Shown: one piece after another, positions 34,762-44,834 of the stretch
Position numbering within the stretch: position 1 is the stretch's first letter
How the letters are laid out: each line of letters starts with the position of its first letter
Source: Fervidobacterium changbaicum
GTDB lineage: Bacteria; Thermotogota; Thermotogae; Thermotogales; Fervidobacteriaceae
Direction: 5' to 3'
DNA length: 64,000 bases
NCBI RefSeq assembly: GCF_004117075.1
Contig: NZ_CP026721.1
Span: 868,001 to 932,000, forward strand
Made by a program: the position numbers and the translations under genes
The notes under the pieces: generated by a model
The model's input: only the letters and a program-made list of their open reading frames with translations
Told to the model about the DNA's origin: nothing
Database searches by the model: none

Positions 34762-36486
34762 TCAATTTTGATTGTTATCGATCACCAGTTGCTTTTTATA
34801 CATCCTCGCGTACAATCCGTCGTTTTTCAAGAGTTCATAGTGCGTGCCTTTTTCAAGTATAACACCTTGATCAAGTACATAGATGACATCAGCATTTTGG
34901 AGCACTTTTAGTCTATGTGTTATTATTATCATCGTTGAGCCCTTCATTTTATCCCTAAGTGTTTGGATGATTTCTTCTTCGGTTTCCGGGTCTACAGCGG
35001 ATAGACAGTCATCGAAGATGTAGACATCCGCTTTTTTCATAAGCGCCCTTGCAATTGTTAATCTTTGTTTTTGACCACCTGAGAGCATCACACCGCGCTG
35101 CCCAACGACTGTGTCGTATTTTTCGGGGAACTTCTCGATGTCTTCATCAACTGCAGAAAGTTTTACATATTGCTTTACTTCTTCCAAATCGAATTCCTCC
35201 ATAGCGAAGGCGACGTTTTTTGCCACAGTGTCGGAAAATAGGAATGTTTCTTGTGGAACGTACGAAATAAGTCTTCGAATATCTTGCGAATGTATGTCAT
35301 TTATATCGATTCCGTTTATAAAGATTTTACCTCTGTCAACTGGATAGAACTTACTGATAACCTTGACCAACGTTGATTTGCCACTGCCGACAGTTCCAAC
35401 GATACCTACAAACTGTCCCCGTTTCACTTCGAAATCAACACCTTTTAGCACATATCTTTCCGTTCCAGGGTATTTGAACCAAAGGTTGTTGATCGTTATA
35501 TCGTCTATCCTATCTATCTTAACAGGTTTCTCAGGCTCTATCACCACAGGCTCAGCGTTGCTGATTTCCTTTAATCTTTGCAATGAAGCCCTTCCTTGCT
35601 GGATCACGTTCATGACCATACCGTACGCAGTGAGGGGCCAGACCAACATCCCTATGTAGCTATTGAACGCAACGTAATCACCGAGTGTGACCGTCCCCTT
35701 CACCACCATGGGACCTCCGACGGTTAGTGCAAGAAAGAACGCAAGAGTTCCTATGAAGTGAACAAGTGGCCACATGATACCCCATATACGTATCAACGAC
35801 ATCGTTGCTGTGAAATGTTCTTTGGCCTTTTTATCGAAAAGTTCTTCTATTTTCGGCAGTATTGAAAAGCTCTTTATCACCCTTATTCCATCCATAGTCT
35901 CTTCCGTGTAACCACTCAGGTCCATGTAAACATCCTGCGTGTAGCGGGACCTTTTGAATATTAGTTTACCAAAAAAGAGGGAAACAAGGATTATCCCAGG
36001 AAGTGGAATCAGGGCTGTTAATGTTAACCTCCAGTTTGTGGATGTCGCCATGAAAAATACCGTCATCGAGCTCATGAAAAGTGCATCGGTTAGTTGGACA
36101 ACCCCTATTCCAAGCATCCTTTCAACCGTACTCACATCGTTTGTAAAGTACGCCATAATATCTCCGGAGCGGTGCTTATCAAAAAAGTGCATATCCAAAC
36201 TTAGTATTTTGTCAAAAAGATTCTTTTTGGCGTAGTAGTCGAAATATCGTGCGCTCCCCATTATGAAATATCGCCACCAAAACCTGCCTAACAGCATGCC
36301 AAACGCTAGTGCCAATATTGTAAGCACAAGAAACCGTACTTCAGAAATGTCTCTTATACTTTGCAGCGAATTTATAGCTTTTGATATGACCTTAGGTACA
36401 AAAAGCTGTAGTAGGTCTATAACGATCAACGAGATGATACCAAAAACGTAAAAATGCCACCTCTTCTTGATGAACTCTCTAAACAC
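34762..36486 (-). CDS. ABC exporter half-transporter with a degenerate ATP site
   Basis: A 574-residue type IV ABC exporter subunit: six membrane helices (about 1-310), then a nucleotide-binding domain. Visible are Walker A GTVGSGKST, Q-loop SYVPQETFLFS, signature LSGGQKQR, Walker B VYIFDDCLSAVD, and H-loop ITHR. The residue after the Walker B Asp is Asp instead of the catalytic Glu. This is the mark of the inactive-site partner of heterodimeric exporters such as BmrC/YheI, MdlA or TM287, and the whole sequence resembles YheI/MdlA. It needs a catalytic partner, but none is adjacent: gdhA is upstream and a GGDEF gene downstream, both separated by terminators. GTG start. Confidence 0.88.
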   Translation of the reverse strand: MFREFIKKRWHFYVFGIISLIVIDLLQLFVPKVISKAINSLQSIRDISEVRFLVLTILALAFGMLLGRFWWRYFIMGSARYFDYYAKKNLFDKILSLDMHFFDKHRSGDIMAYFTNDVSTVERMLGIGVVQLTDALFMSSMTVFFMATSTNWRLTLTALIPLPGIILVSLFFGKLIFKRSRYTQDVYMDLSGYTEETMDGIRVIKSFSILPKIEELFDKKAKEHFTATMSLIRIWGIMWPLVHFIGTLAFFLALTVGGPMVVKGTVTLGDYVAFNSYIGMLVWPLTAYGMVMNVIQQGRASLQRLKEISNAEPVVIEPEKPVKIDRIDDITINNLWFKYPGTERYVLKGVDFEVKRGQFVGIVGTVGSGKSTLVKVISKFYPVDRGKIFINGIDINDIHSQDIRRLISYVPQETFLFSDTVAKNVAFAMEEFDLEEVKQYVKLSAVDEDIEKFPEKYDTVVGQRGVMLSGGQKQRLTIARALMKKADVYIFDDCLSAVDPETEEEIIQTLRDKMKGSTMIIITHRLKVLQNADVIYVLDQGVILEKGTHYELLKNDGLYARMYKKQLVIDNNQN

Positions 36487-36564
36487 TCAGCTCACTCCCA
36501 TTTGAGAAGTTTCTTTGTTCAATGCACTGTATTTAAAAATTAAAAAGTTTGTTCTACGAACAAT

Positions 36565-36573
36565 ATTATAACA
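36565..36573 (-). promoter_or_regulatory. Extended -10 promoter of the ABC exporter gene
   Basis: On the minus strand TGTTATAAT, 78 bp before the GTG start, immediately after the gdhA terminator. Confidence 0.55.
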
Positions 36574-36582
36574 CGAAAGTAT

Positions 36583-36613
36583 AAAAAATGGAGCCCCAAT
36601 TTTAGGGGCTCCA
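36583..36613 (-). terminator. Rho-independent terminator of gdhA
   Basis: On the minus strand TGGAGCCCC (36605-36613) pairs perfectly with GGGGCTCCA (36589-36597) over a 7-nt loop, followed by six T residues. Confidence 0.92.
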
Positions 36614-36634
36614 AGAATTTACCGAATTTATTTA

Positions 36635-37918
36635 TTACATTGGATAGTATCCTCTTTCCTTGACAGCATTTGCAACTCTGTTGATTGCAACGATGTATGC
36701 TGCCGTTCTCATGTCTGTATTGTATTTTTCTTTCGTCTTGTAGACTTCTGCAAAGGCGTTGACCATCATCTTTGTGAGTTTCTTTCTAATATCATCGATG
36801 TCCCAGAAGAACGTCTGGAGGTCTTGTACCCATTCAAAGTAGGAGACCGTAACACCACCAGCGTTTGCAAGGATGTCTGGAACTATGAGAACACCTTTCT
36901 TTATGAGTATTTCTTCCGCCTCTGGGGTTGTTGGACCGTTTGCACCTTCGACGATGATCTTCGCTTTGATGTTGCTTGCGTTCTTTTCTGTGATTGCATT
37001 TTCAAGTGCTGCTGGAACAAGGATGTCCACATCAAGTTCGAGTAGTTCTTCGTTTGTGATCGGTTTGGCTTTTGGATAACCTTTGATGAGCCCCTTGTTT
37101 GCATCGCGGTAAGCGATGAGATCGTTGATGTCAAGCCCGTTTTCGTTGTAAAGCCCGCCACTTACATCGCTGACTGCAACAATTTTTGCACCGAATTCTT
37201 CACTCAGTATCTTCGCAGAGTAAGAACCGACATTACCAAACCCCTGAATTGCCACTGTTGCCTTGGATATATCTTTACCGAGCGCTTTGCATGCTTCATT
37301 AGCTGTTATTGCAACACCACGTCCTGTTGCCTCTGGTCTACCTTCCGAACCACCAAGGTCGAGTGGTTTTCCGGTAACAACACCGAGGGCTGTGTAACCA
37401 ACGTTCATACTGTAGGTGTCCATGTACCAAGCCATTATCTTTGCATTCGTGTTTACATCTGGAGCTGGGATGTCTTTCTGAGGTCCTACCAATACTTGAA
37501 TTTCGGAGAAGAACCTTCTGCTGAGTCTTTCAAGTTCCTTTTCCGACAGCTGAGTTACATCTACCCTAACTCCACCTTTTCCGCCACCGTATGGGAGGTT
37601 CATAACAGCACATTTCCATGTCATCCAGAACGCAAGTGATGCAACTTCGTCAAGGTTCGTATCGGGGTGATACCTGATACCACCTTTTGCTGGACCTCTT
37701 GCTGTGTTGTGCTGAACTCTGTAACCTTCGAATATCTCTACTCTTCCGTCATCCATTACTACTGGGAAGTGGACTTCTAGAATTCTCTGTGGCCACAGCA
37801 AAAAGTTCCCAATGTTTGGGTCAAGGTCCATCAGATCTGCCGCTTTTAAGAACTGCTTCTGAGCATTTTCATAGAGTGGTCCAAATGGTTTGAGGTTACC
37901 CATCGTGCTCAGCTTCAT
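36635..37918 (-). CDS. gdhA: Glutamate dehydrogenase
   Basis: A 427-residue hexameric-type glutamate dehydrogenase, converting glutamate to 2-oxoglutarate and ammonia with NAD(P). Key blocks: the catalytic lysine region (LPYGGGKGGVRVD, about 104-116), GPQKDIPAPDVNT, and the Rossmann glycine motif VAIQGFGNVGS (about 225). The length and lack of insertions fit the small thermophilic enzymes. Cofactor preference cannot be read reliably. In a peptide-fermenting organism it would deaminate amino acids and supply reducing power. GGAGG precedes the ATG. It appears to be a single-gene transcript with a strong terminator. Confidence 0.96.
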   Translation of the reverse strand: MKLSTMGNLKPFGPLYENAQKQFLKAADLMDLDPNIGNFLLWPQRILEVHFPVVMDDGRVEIFEGYRVQHNTARGPAKGGIRYHPDTNLDEVASLAFWMTWKCAVMNLPYGGGKGGVRVDVTQLSEKELERLSRRFFSEIQVLVGPQKDIPAPDVNTNAKIMAWYMDTYSMNVGYTALGVVTGKPLDLGGSEGRPEATGRGVAITANEACKALGKDISKATVAIQGFGNVGSYSAKILSEEFGAKIVAVSDVSGGLYNENGLDINDLIAYRDANKGLIKGYPKAKPITNEELLELDVDILVPAALENAITEKNASNIKAKIIVEGANGPTTPEAEEILIKKGVLIVPDILANAGGVTVSYFEWVQDLQTFFWDIDDIRKKLTKMMVNAFAEVYKTKEKYNTDMRTAAYIVAINRVANAVKERGYYPM

Positions 37919-37945
37919 CTTTTCACAACCTCCCTGATTTTTGAT

Positions 37946-37967
37946 GCTGGCGCAACTACGTGCCAGC
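37946..37967 (-). other. Hairpin in the gdhA leader
   Basis: On the minus strand GCTGGC pairs with GCCAGC around a 10-nt loop, 28 bp before the gdhA ATG. It has no T run, so it is not a terminator. It could be a leader structure or chance; I cannot link it to a known riboswitch. Confidence 0.3.
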
Positions 37968-38143
37968 GTGTAGATTGCAAAGATTTATCATTTCCAAGTC
38001 TATTATCTTTTAGCTTGGCCAAAGTATCAACGTTCATTTTGTGAAGGGTATCACATTTACATTGAAAGAAGGCTAAAAATCTTCTTTTTTCTCTTAGATG
38101 TTTATTTATCTTTGCTTATGCGTTCATATACATCAATCGTTTC

Positions 38144-39811
38144 TCAGAACAAACCTGTAATCTCTCCATTCTCGTCTATGTCGATATTCACTGCCGCAGG
38201 CACTTTCGGAAGGCCGGGCATGAGCATAATTTCTCCAGCAAGCGCAACAACAAAACCTGCACCCGAGCTGATTTGGAAATCTCTAACTGTAAATTCGTAC
38301 CCTTTTGGCGCATTTATCTTCTTTGGATCATCGGAAATGCTGTTTTGAGTCTTTGCCACAATCACAGGGTAGTTTCCAAATCCGTTCTTTTTAAGCATGT
38401 TCAACTTTGTTCTCGCAGTTTCTGTATATGTGACCTTACCAGCACGGTATATTTCCTTCGCTATGAGTTCTATCTTTTGTTCAACCGGTAGTTCCATAGG
38501 GACAAGTGGTTTGTAGTTGCTTGGTATTTTTTCGATCGTTTCAACTACAGTCTTTGCAAGTTCAATAGCCCCTTGCGAACCTTTTGCGTACGCTTCGTTA
38601 AGTACACACGGAACTGGGCTGTTATTCACGACTGCATCTATCTCTCGCGCTGTATCGCTTTCAAATTTGTTGAGCGCAACGACAACAGGAACACCATATT
38701 TTTGCAAATTCTCAACGTGGACCTTCAAATTCTCCATTCCTGTTATTACAGCTTCTACGTTTTCTTTGGAAAGCTCTTCTTTTGAAACTCCTCCGTGGTA
38801 TTTTAAAGCTCTTATGGAAGCAACCAAGACAACCGCATCGACAAACAGTCCACCCGTCGGAGCGACGAAGTCTAAGAACTTCTCAGCACCCAAATCGGCT
38901 GCAAACCCCGCTTCAGTCACTACGTAATCTGCCAATTTAAGCGCCAATTTTGTTGCAATAAGTGTGTTGGTTCCGTGTGCAATATTTGCGAATGGTCCAC
39001 CGTGAACAAACGCCGGAGTGTTTTCAATTGTTTGCACAAGGTTTGGGTTAATCGCGTCTTTCAACAGAGCAGTTACTGCTCCCTGTGCACCAAGGTCCTT
39101 CACCCTTATGAGACCTTTATTTTCACTCTGTGCAACAACTATCTCGCCTATCCTTCTTTTCAAATCCGCAATATCTGAAGCAAGGCACAAAGTTGCCATA
39201 ATCTCGGAAGCAGCGGTAATCAAAAATCCATCTTCCCTTGGGTAACCATTTGCACTTCCACCAAGCCCCACAACAATTTGCCTGAGAGCTCTATCATTCA
39301 TATCCATTGCGCGCTTCCAATAGATTTTTCGGATATCTATCCCTAGTTCGTTGCCATGGTTTACGTGCGAGTCTATCATCGCAGATATTAGGTTGTGCGC
39401 AGCCGTAACTGCGTGTATATCTCCAGTAAAATGAAGGTTTATATCCTCCATCGGTAAGACTTGCGAATATCCCCCACCTGCGGCACCGCCTTTCACACCA
39501 AAAACAGGACCCAGGGAAGGTTCTCGAAGTGTCACTATTGATTTTTTTCCGATTTTATTCAATGCCATTGACAACCCTATGCTTGTTGTCGTCTTCCCTT
39601 CACCAGCCGGTGTTGGTGTAATCGCGGTAACAAGTATCAACTTTCCATTTTTCCTTCCTTGAGACTCCAGCTCCTTCAAATATTTGTTGTCCACTTTCGC
39701 AATGTAATTGCCGTACAGCTTCAATTTCTCTTCTGGAACTCCAATCAACGCCGCAATCTCCCTTATATCCTTCAGTTTGGCACTCTTTGCGATTTCGATG
39801 TCAGACAACAT
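38144..39811 (-). CDS. fhs: Formate-tetrahydrofolate ligase
   Basis: A 555-residue enzyme that makes 10-formyltetrahydrofolate from formate, THF and ATP, feeding purine synthesis and formylation of initiator tRNA. The P-loop is [17 protein letters not shown] (about 64-80), and the following [21 protein letters not shown] block is diagnostic. Length is normal. GGAGGTGA right before ATG 39811 fixes that start over an in-frame ATG 15 bp upstream. The product is used by fmt (5486-6457) and the purine pathway, which is encoded in part at 50651-55822. It is transcribed away from the PP-loop/rnc operon. Confidence 0.96.
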   Translation of the reverse strand: MLSDIEIAKSAKLKDIREIAALIGVPEEKLKLYGNYIAKVDNKYLKELESQGRKNGKLILVTAITPTPAGEGKTTTSIGLSMALNKIGKKSIVTLREPSLGPVFGVKGGAAGGGYSQVLPMEDINLHFTGDIHAVTAAHNLISAMIDSHVNHGNELGIDIRKIYWKRAMDMNDRALRQIVVGLGGSANGYPREDGFLITAASEIMATLCLASDIADLKRRIGEIVVAQSENKGLIRVKDLGAQGAVTALLKDAINPNLVQTIENTPAFVHGGPFANIAHGTNTLIATKLALKLADYVVTEAGFAADLGAEKFLDFVAPTGGLFVDAVVLVASIRALKYHGGVSKEELSKENVEAVITGMENLKVHVENLQKYGVPVVVALNKFESDTAREIDAVVNNSPVPCVLNEAYAKGSQGAIELAKTVVETIEKIPSNYKPLVPMELPVEQKIELIAKEIYRAGKVTYTETARTKLNMLKKNGFGNYPVIVAKTQNSISDDPKKINAPKGYEFTVRDFQISSGAGFVVALAGEIMLMPGLPKVPAAVNIDIDENGEITGLF

Positions 39812-39930
39812 ACTGTCACCTCCCATTCTAAGTTTACCACGGCTTTTTGCTTCTTGAAAGCATAGAAAGTTACATTAAAACATTTTTATTATGCCACTTC
39901 AAACTATGTTTTCACAAAAGCTTCGTGCTA

Positions 39931-39959
39931 TTCAATTTTGCTCTCAAATATGGTAGAAT
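39931..39959 (+). promoter_or_regulatory. Promoter of the PP-loop ATPase/rnc operon
   Basis: TTCAAT (39931-39936), a 17-bp spacer and TAGAAT (39954-39959) with TGG before the -10. It lies 40 bp before the first start codon of the operon. Confidence 0.55.
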
Positions 39960-39998
39960 ATTAGAAAAAGCAAGAAAGCAGAAGAGGTGCAAAAATCG

Positions 39999-41066
39999 AT
40001 GCCAGTGAAATCTAAGGAAGAAATCATAAATGAGATAAGAGAGGTTGCAAATCAGTATGGCATGGATTTTGTTGTAGCGTTCTCTGGAGGTATGGACAGT
40101 ACAGCTGCAGCATTGCTGTGTGCCGAGGCACTTGGAAAAGAGCACGTTGAACTTGTTCATGTAGTCTACGGCCCATATACGTATTCTAACGCCTTGAAAA
40201 TAGTTTCTGATTTTGCAGAAAACCACGGTTTCAAGCTTACATTCGTTGAAAATTTCGGACAAGAGAAAATCTGGAAGACAGGGCCATCCTGTAACATGTG
40301 CACGAAAACGATCAAGATGGGAACCGTTTTGAAATACGCAAATGGTCGTATAGTTGTGACCGGCTCAAATTTATCAGACACTTGGGGAAAAACAGGCTTA
40401 AGAGTATTCAACGGAATGTACGCACCTCTTGGTGATTTGACCAAGGATGAAATAAAAGCGATTCTTGACGACTACGGTGTAGGTATCCGAAGAATCGGAG
40501 AACACGCTACTAGGGAAGGCTGCAAACTCAAGCACTTACTGAAACCCATGACAAATCCCTCTTATCACGGACAGGCAACAGTTGTTGCAAATGAGTTGGT
40601 CTTGAAGTACTTCCCTCAAGGAAATGAGATTGCGAATGTTAAGATAATCGGTCCGCTATCTAAGAACATCGCGGTCATCAACGTCAAACCTTTCAGAAAG
40701 GAGGTTTATGATTTAGCTGAAGAGTTGAGAAAAATTGAAGTAATTGACGAAGTGGTTGTCGCTGACAGGCCTTTGGTTTTGGTAGCTGTTGCAAATCCGT
40801 CGATTTACAGAGTTGAGGAATCAAGATACTGGATAGCTGAAGGCAAACTAAAGCCGGAATTTGCCGTACCAATCAAGGTTGAATGGCACGAAACGAAAAA
40901 CAACAAACTCAGAACTTTTCACGTTGTGGAGGTGCGTGAATGGACGACATACGAGAACGAGAAAGAAGAATACTGGGAGAACTTCAAGAAAAACTCGGAT
41001 ATCATTTCAAAGATCCAATGCTCTTGTTCAATGCCCTCTGCCATTCCAGTTACGCCTACGAAGTGA
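39999..41066 (+). CDS. PP-loop ATP-pyrophosphatase-fold protein, sulfur or nucleotide modification type
   Basis: A 355-residue protein with the PP-loop motif FSGGMDST (about 31-38), which binds ATP and adenylates a substrate. A CNMC pair (about 97-100) may hold sulfur or a metal, as in tRNA thiolation enzymes and LarE-like sulfur transferases. The exact substrate is unknown. ATG 39999 was chosen for the GAGGTG site at 39984-39989. The C-terminus runs 127 bp into rnc in another frame. The part before the overlap ends naturally at FHVVEVREW, and the overlapped tail (IQCSCSMPSAIPVTPTK) does not look conserved, so the stop may have been lost. Confidence 0.78.
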   Translation: MPVKSKEEIINEIREVANQYGMDFVVAFSGGMDSTAAALLCAEALGKEHVELVHVVYGPYTYSNALKIVSDFAENHGFKLTFVENFGQEKIWKTGPSCNMCTKTIKMGTVLKYANGRIVVTGSNLSDTWGKTGLRVFNGMYAPLGDLTKDEIKAILDDYGVGIRRIGEHATREGCKLKHLLKPMTNPSYHGQATVVANELVLKYFPQGNEIANVKIIGPLSKNIAVINVKPFRKEVYDLAEELRKIEVIDEVVVADRPLVLVAVANPSIYRVEESRYWIAEGKLKPEFAVPIKVEWHETKNNKLRTFHVVEVREWTTYENEKEEYWENFKKNSDIISKIQCSCSMPSAIPVTPTK

Positions 41067-41677
41067 ACCAACTCGGGAGGAATATAAAGAACAACGAAAG
41101 GTTGGAATTTCTAGGAGATGCTGTAGTAGAATTGGTCGTCTGTGATATACTATATAACAAATACCCAGAAGCAACAGAGGGAGAAATGGCAAAGACTAAG
41201 GGAGCCGTTGCCAGCGAAGAAGTTCTTACCGAGATAGCCAGCCAGTATGAACTCGGTAAGTACATCTTCCTTGGCAAAGGCGAAGAGAAAACTGGCGGTC
41301 GAACAAGGAGTAGTATAGTAGCTGACACTTTTGAAGCGGTCTGTGCAGCTATCTATCTTGATGCTGGATTGGCAAAAGTAAAGGAGATTTTCGGTGGAAA
41401 GTTTGAAAAAGCCATTGAAGTCTTTCTGACAGGGCAAAGGATTTTTGATTATAAGACCGCTCTGCAAGAGATTACACAGGAAAAGTACAGAGAGTTACCT
41501 GAGTACAGAACTGTTAAACAGGATGAAAATGGAAGATTCGTAGTCGATCTGTATCTGCAAGGTCAAAGGGTTTCAACGGGCACAGGTGCATCAAAGAAGG
41601 ATGCGGAAAAGGATGCAGCAAAAAAGGCCTATGAAATACTGACTTCTAATCAAGAAGACAAGAAGAATGGTGATTAA
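40940..41677 (+). CDS. rnc: Ribonuclease III
   Basis: A 245-residue double-strand-specific endoribonuclease that processes rRNA precursors and structured RNAs. The RNase III signature NNERLEFLGDAVVELVV lies at about 50-66, with the second acidic cluster (VADTFEAVCAAIYLD) at about 125-139. A double-stranded RNA-binding domain covers about residues 165-235 (GTGASKKDAEKDAAKKAYE). The ATG follows a GGAGGTG site inside the 3' end of the PP-loop gene. The family N-terminus (LQEKLGYHFKDPMLL) supports this start, so the overlap is real at least on the rnc side. Confidence 0.97.
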   Translation: MDDIRERERRILGELQEKLGYHFKDPMLLFNALCHSSYAYEVNQLGRNIKNNERLEFLGDAVVELVVCDILYNKYPEATEGEMAKTKGAVASEEVLTEIASQYELGKYIFLGKGEEKTGGRTRSSIVADTFEAVCAAIYLDAGLAKVKEIFGGKFEKAIEVFLTGQRIFDYKTALQEITQEKYRELPEYRTVKQDENGRFVVDLYLQGQRVSTGTGASKKDAEKDAAKKAYEILTSNQEDKKNGD

Positions 41678-41765
41678 GTATTGAAAAAGGCTGGTAAAAT
41701 CTCTTGGGGGGATTCCTATCGACATTGGAGCTTTACTGAAAACTTTTGAAGATTACCTAAGACAT

Positions 41766-42581
41766 GTGAGACGAAGTTCAGAAAATACAGTAAAGGCTTA
41801 TATGAAGGATATTAAAAGGTTCTTCGAATACCTTGGAAAGTCCCCAAAGGAAGTTGAACGTACAGATGTTGAAAAATTCGTAAAAGCACTCTCAAAGGGT
41901 GATATAACTGGGGAAACGGTAACTGAGTCGACGGTCTCGCGGTATATCTCTTCGCTTAGAACGTTTTTCGATTACCTCGAACTGATAGGCGTCGTTGAAG
42001 AAAATCCAATGGAACGGGTTAGACATCCAAGGCTGAGGAAGAAGATACCGAGCTTTTTGACACTCGAGGAAGTTAAAGCTTTACTTTCTGTTTACGATGA
42101 AGAACGAAAGCTTAAGTATAAAGCCATAGTTTCACTTTTGTATTTCTGCGGGCTTCGAGTCAGTGAGCTTTGCAATTTGCGTGTCGAGGATGTTTCGTTC
42201 TACCCACCGTACGTCAAAGTTATAATGGGTAAGGGGAACAAAGACAGGTTGGTTCCTATAAGCGAAAATGTCGTCCCATTGTTGGAAAGATATGTAGAAA
42301 AGTACAAGCCGAAGATCTATTTCTTCGAAAATAAAGGTCAACCGTTACACCCTTCGACGGTCTTTAGAATTGTCAAGAGAGCAGCGTTGCGTGCTGGAAT
42401 AACAAAGCGTATCCATCCGCACACGTTGAGACATACCTTTGCAACACACTTAGTTATGAACAACGTAAACGTCAAGATTGTCCAGGAATTGCTGGGACAC
42501 GCAAATTTGAGTACTACAAGCATATATCTGCACGTTGCTGACAAAGAAAAGTTCGATGCGGTGAAAAAATTAGTTATTTAA
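41766..42581 (+). CDS. Tyrosine recombinase, XerC/XerD type
   Basis: A site-specific recombinase of about 271-287 residues, likely the dimer-resolution enzyme of the chromosome. The catalytic set is visible: Arg in CGLRVSELCNLR, Lys in GKGNKDR, His/Arg in HPHTLRHTFATHL, His in GHANLSTTSIY, and the nucleophile Tyr in SIYLHV. The N-terminal SAM-like domain seems cut short at this GTG. The same frame continues upstream and encodes LLKTFEDYLRHVRRSSENTV, which fits Xer N-termini. The only ribosome site (GGGGGG, 41706-41711) lies before that extension, where only ATC (41718) or ATT (41724) codons are available. The true start is therefore uncertain. Confidence 0.9.
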   Translation: MRRSSENTVKAYMKDIKRFFEYLGKSPKEVERTDVEKFVKALSKGDITGETVTESTVSRYISSLRTFFDYLELIGVVEENPMERVRHPRLRKKIPSFLTLEEVKALLSVYDEERKLKYKAIVSLLYFCGLRVSELCNLRVEDVSFYPPYVKVIMGKGNKDRLVPISENVVPLLERYVEKYKPKIYFFENKGQPLHPSTVFRIVKRAALRAGITKRIHPHTLRHTFATHLVMNNVNVKIVQELLGHANLSTTSIYLHVADKEKFDAVKKLVI

Positions 42582-42604
42582 GAAAGAAGAAAGAGGGTAT
42601 CTGT

Positions 42605-44833
42605 TTGGAAACACAAGAAAACAGGAAAAGTCAAGTTCAGACGCAGAACGTTGAGAACATGAGAGCCAACACAACAAGGGTTAATGTTACAGGAGCTATT
42701 CGTGAATACGACAGGGAAAATTTCATATCTGAGATAGAATCACTCCTTGGAAGGCAACTTGGAGACGAGGAGAAAGATGTGGTTTTGCACGCTTTCGACA
42801 TGGCGGAAGTTGCTTATCGCGGACTGTACAGAAAGTCTGGAGAACCTTTTATAACCCATCCTATAGAAGTCGCAAAGATAATCGCTTCTTTGAAACTCGA
42901 TATAGATAGCATAGTGGCTGCGTTGTTGCACGATGCAATTGAAGATAGCGAAGGCCGAGTGACTTACGAGATGATAGAAAAGGCATTCGGGGCAGACATC
43001 GCCAAGATAGTAGACGGTGTCACAAAGGTCAGCAGGATAAACGCACCTGTTGGGAATGTTGAGCAGAAGAAAAAGCTTGAGACCATTCAAAAGATGCTAT
43101 TTGCCATGGCAGAGGACATAAGGGTGATATTTGTTAAACTCGCTGATAGGCTCCACAATATGCGCACAATCGATTTTGTGGAAGATGAGGAAAAGAAAAG
43201 ATATAAGGCAATGGAAACGCTGGAAGTCTACGCTCCCATAGCACACAAACTTGGTATAAATGTCATTAAGTCCGAGTTGGAGGATTTGAGCTTTAAAGTG
43301 CTGCACTACGATGAATACCAGAAGATAAAGCAACTCGTCTCTCAAAAGAAGGTCGAACGAGAAGAAAGGTTAAAGAAATACATTCAACAACTCCAGACAT
43401 CGTTCCAAGAGCACAACATAGATGCAATAGTTGAAGGAAGGTATAAACATTACTACAGCATATGGAAAAAGATGATTCAAAAAGGTAAAGATTTCAACGA
43501 ACTGTACGACCTCATGGGTTTGCGAGCGATTGTCCCCGATGTCACAACGTGCTACACCGCTGTTGGCGTGGTCCATAACCTTTGGGTGCCATTACCAGGA
43601 AGGTTTAAGGACTACATCGCTGCGCCGAAATCAAATGGCTATAGATCAATTCATACGACGGTTATCACCCAATTTGGCGAACCTTTGGAAATCCAAATCC
43701 GTGACAAGCAGATGCACGAAGAGGCTGAATACGGTCTTATCGCACACTGGGCTTACAAAAGCGGAGAAGCGATTGTAGATATAAAACAAAAGTGGATCTT
43801 AAGGCTTGCGGAATGGCGTAAGGAACTCGCCCAAGGCTATGCGAGTATAGAAGATTTGAAAAAGGAATTACAGATGTCAGAAGTGTTCGTTTTAACTCCC
43901 AAAGGGGAAATCATCCACTTGCCTTACGGTGCTACTCCTATAGACTTCGCCTACGCCATACACACAGAAGTAGGCCACCACTATGCGGGCGCCAAGGTGA
44001 ATGGGAAAATCGTGCCCATTGACTATCAGTTAAACAACGGAGATGTGGTAGAAATTATAGTCAACAAATCTTCGCCGGGCCCGAGCCTCGATTGGCTCCG
44101 GTATGCGAAAAGCCCCAGAACAAAGGCAAAGATCAAAAGGTTCTTCAAAGAAAAGGAAAGAGAGCAACTCATTGAGAGAGGAAAAGACGTTCTTCGCAGA
44201 GTTGCGAAGAAGATGAACATCTCTATCGAGGACCTGCTAAATAAACCGGAGATTAAGAAATACATAAGTGCTCACCAAATCGATGAAGAAGAGTTCATAA
44301 TTCGACTCGGAGACAAAACGATAACACAGGAAGAACTGCTCTTGATAGTCGGTTTCAAAGAACCTCCGAAAAAGAAGGTAGCAAAGGCAAAGAAAAAGAG
44401 TACAGGCTCTCTTGTCATAGTGGATGGCCTTGCAACACTTGAAACTCTGTTTGCAAAATGTTGTAACCCGATTCCGGGGGATAAGATCGTCGGAGTTTCC
44501 AGTAAGAGGGGAATTGTGATCCATAGATCGAATTGTCCGAACGTTGCTTCCCTTGGACCGGATAGGAAGTTCCCAGCCATTTGGCGCTCGGATATAACCG
44601 CTCAGTTCGGCGTTTTGGTGAAGCTGGAACTCGATAAGAAGGAACGTGTTCCAGAGTTACTTTCAAAAACAATGGAAAAGAAAATTGAAGTCAGAAATTT
44701 CAAATTCGAATCCGTAGAAGACGATTTTGTGATTATATCGCTCAGTGTTACAGTTAAATCTCTTGAGGAACTGGAGGATATAATGGAATACTTCAAATCA
44801 TCCCCGGGAGTTAGAAAGGTGGTTCGCGGATAA
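42605..44833 (+). CDS. rel: Bifunctional (p)ppGpp synthetase/hydrolase (Rel/SpoT family)
   Basis: A 742-residue stringent-response enzyme. The HD hydrolase domain shows [10 protein letters not shown] (His85) and LLHDAIED (109-114), so hydrolysis should be active. The synthetase domain follows ([12 protein letters not shown], then [19 protein letters not shown]). A TGS domain is at about 420-480 ([20 protein letters not shown]), then a helical region, a CCNPIPGD zinc-finger-like region and an ACT domain at the end. TTG start after an AGAGGG site; the N-terminal extension of about 35 polar residues is unusual. It ends 1 bp before dtd, a common pairing (rel-dtd) in bacteria. Confidence 0.96.
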   Translation: METQENRKSQVQTQNVENMRANTTRVNVTGAIREYDRENFISEIESLLGRQLGDEEKDVVLHAFDMAEVAYRGLYRKSGEPFITHPIEVAKIIASLKLDIDSIVAALLHDAIEDSEGRVTYEMIEKAFGADIAKIVDGVTKVSRINAPVGNVEQKKKLETIQKMLFAMAEDIRVIFVKLADRLHNMRTIDFVEDEEKKRYKAMETLEVYAPIAHKLGINVIKSELEDLSFKVLHYDEYQKIKQLVSQKKVEREERLKKYIQQLQTSFQEHNIDAIVEGRYKHYYSIWKKMIQKGKDFNELYDLMGLRAIVPDVTTCYTAVGVVHNLWVPLPGRFKDYIAAPKSNGYRSIHTTVITQFGEPLEIQIRDKQMHEEAEYGLIAHWAYKSGEAIVDIKQKWILRLAEWRKELAQGYASIEDLKKELQMSEVFVLTPKGEIIHLPYGATPIDFAYAIHTEVGHHYAGAKVNGKIVPIDYQLNNGDVVEIIVNKSSPGPSLDWLRYAKSPRTKAKIKRFFKEKEREQLIERGKDVLRRVAKKMNISIEDLLNKPEIKKYISAHQIDEEEFIIRLGDKTITQEELLLIVGFKEPPKKKVAKAKKKSTGSLVIVDGLATLETLFAKCCNPIPGDKIVGVSSKRGIVIHRSNCPNVASLGPDRKFPAIWRSDITAQFGVLVKLELDKKERVPELLSKTMEKKIEVRNFKFESVEDDFVIISLSVTVKSLEELEDIMEYFKSSPGVRKVVRG

Positions 44834-44834
44834 G

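Noticed and set aside
38080..38105. Hairpin with a T run (AAAGAAG/CTTCTTT) downstream of fhs
   Set aside because: The stem is AT-rich and the T run is on the plus strand, where no gene ends; on the minus strand, where fhs ends, there is no T run.
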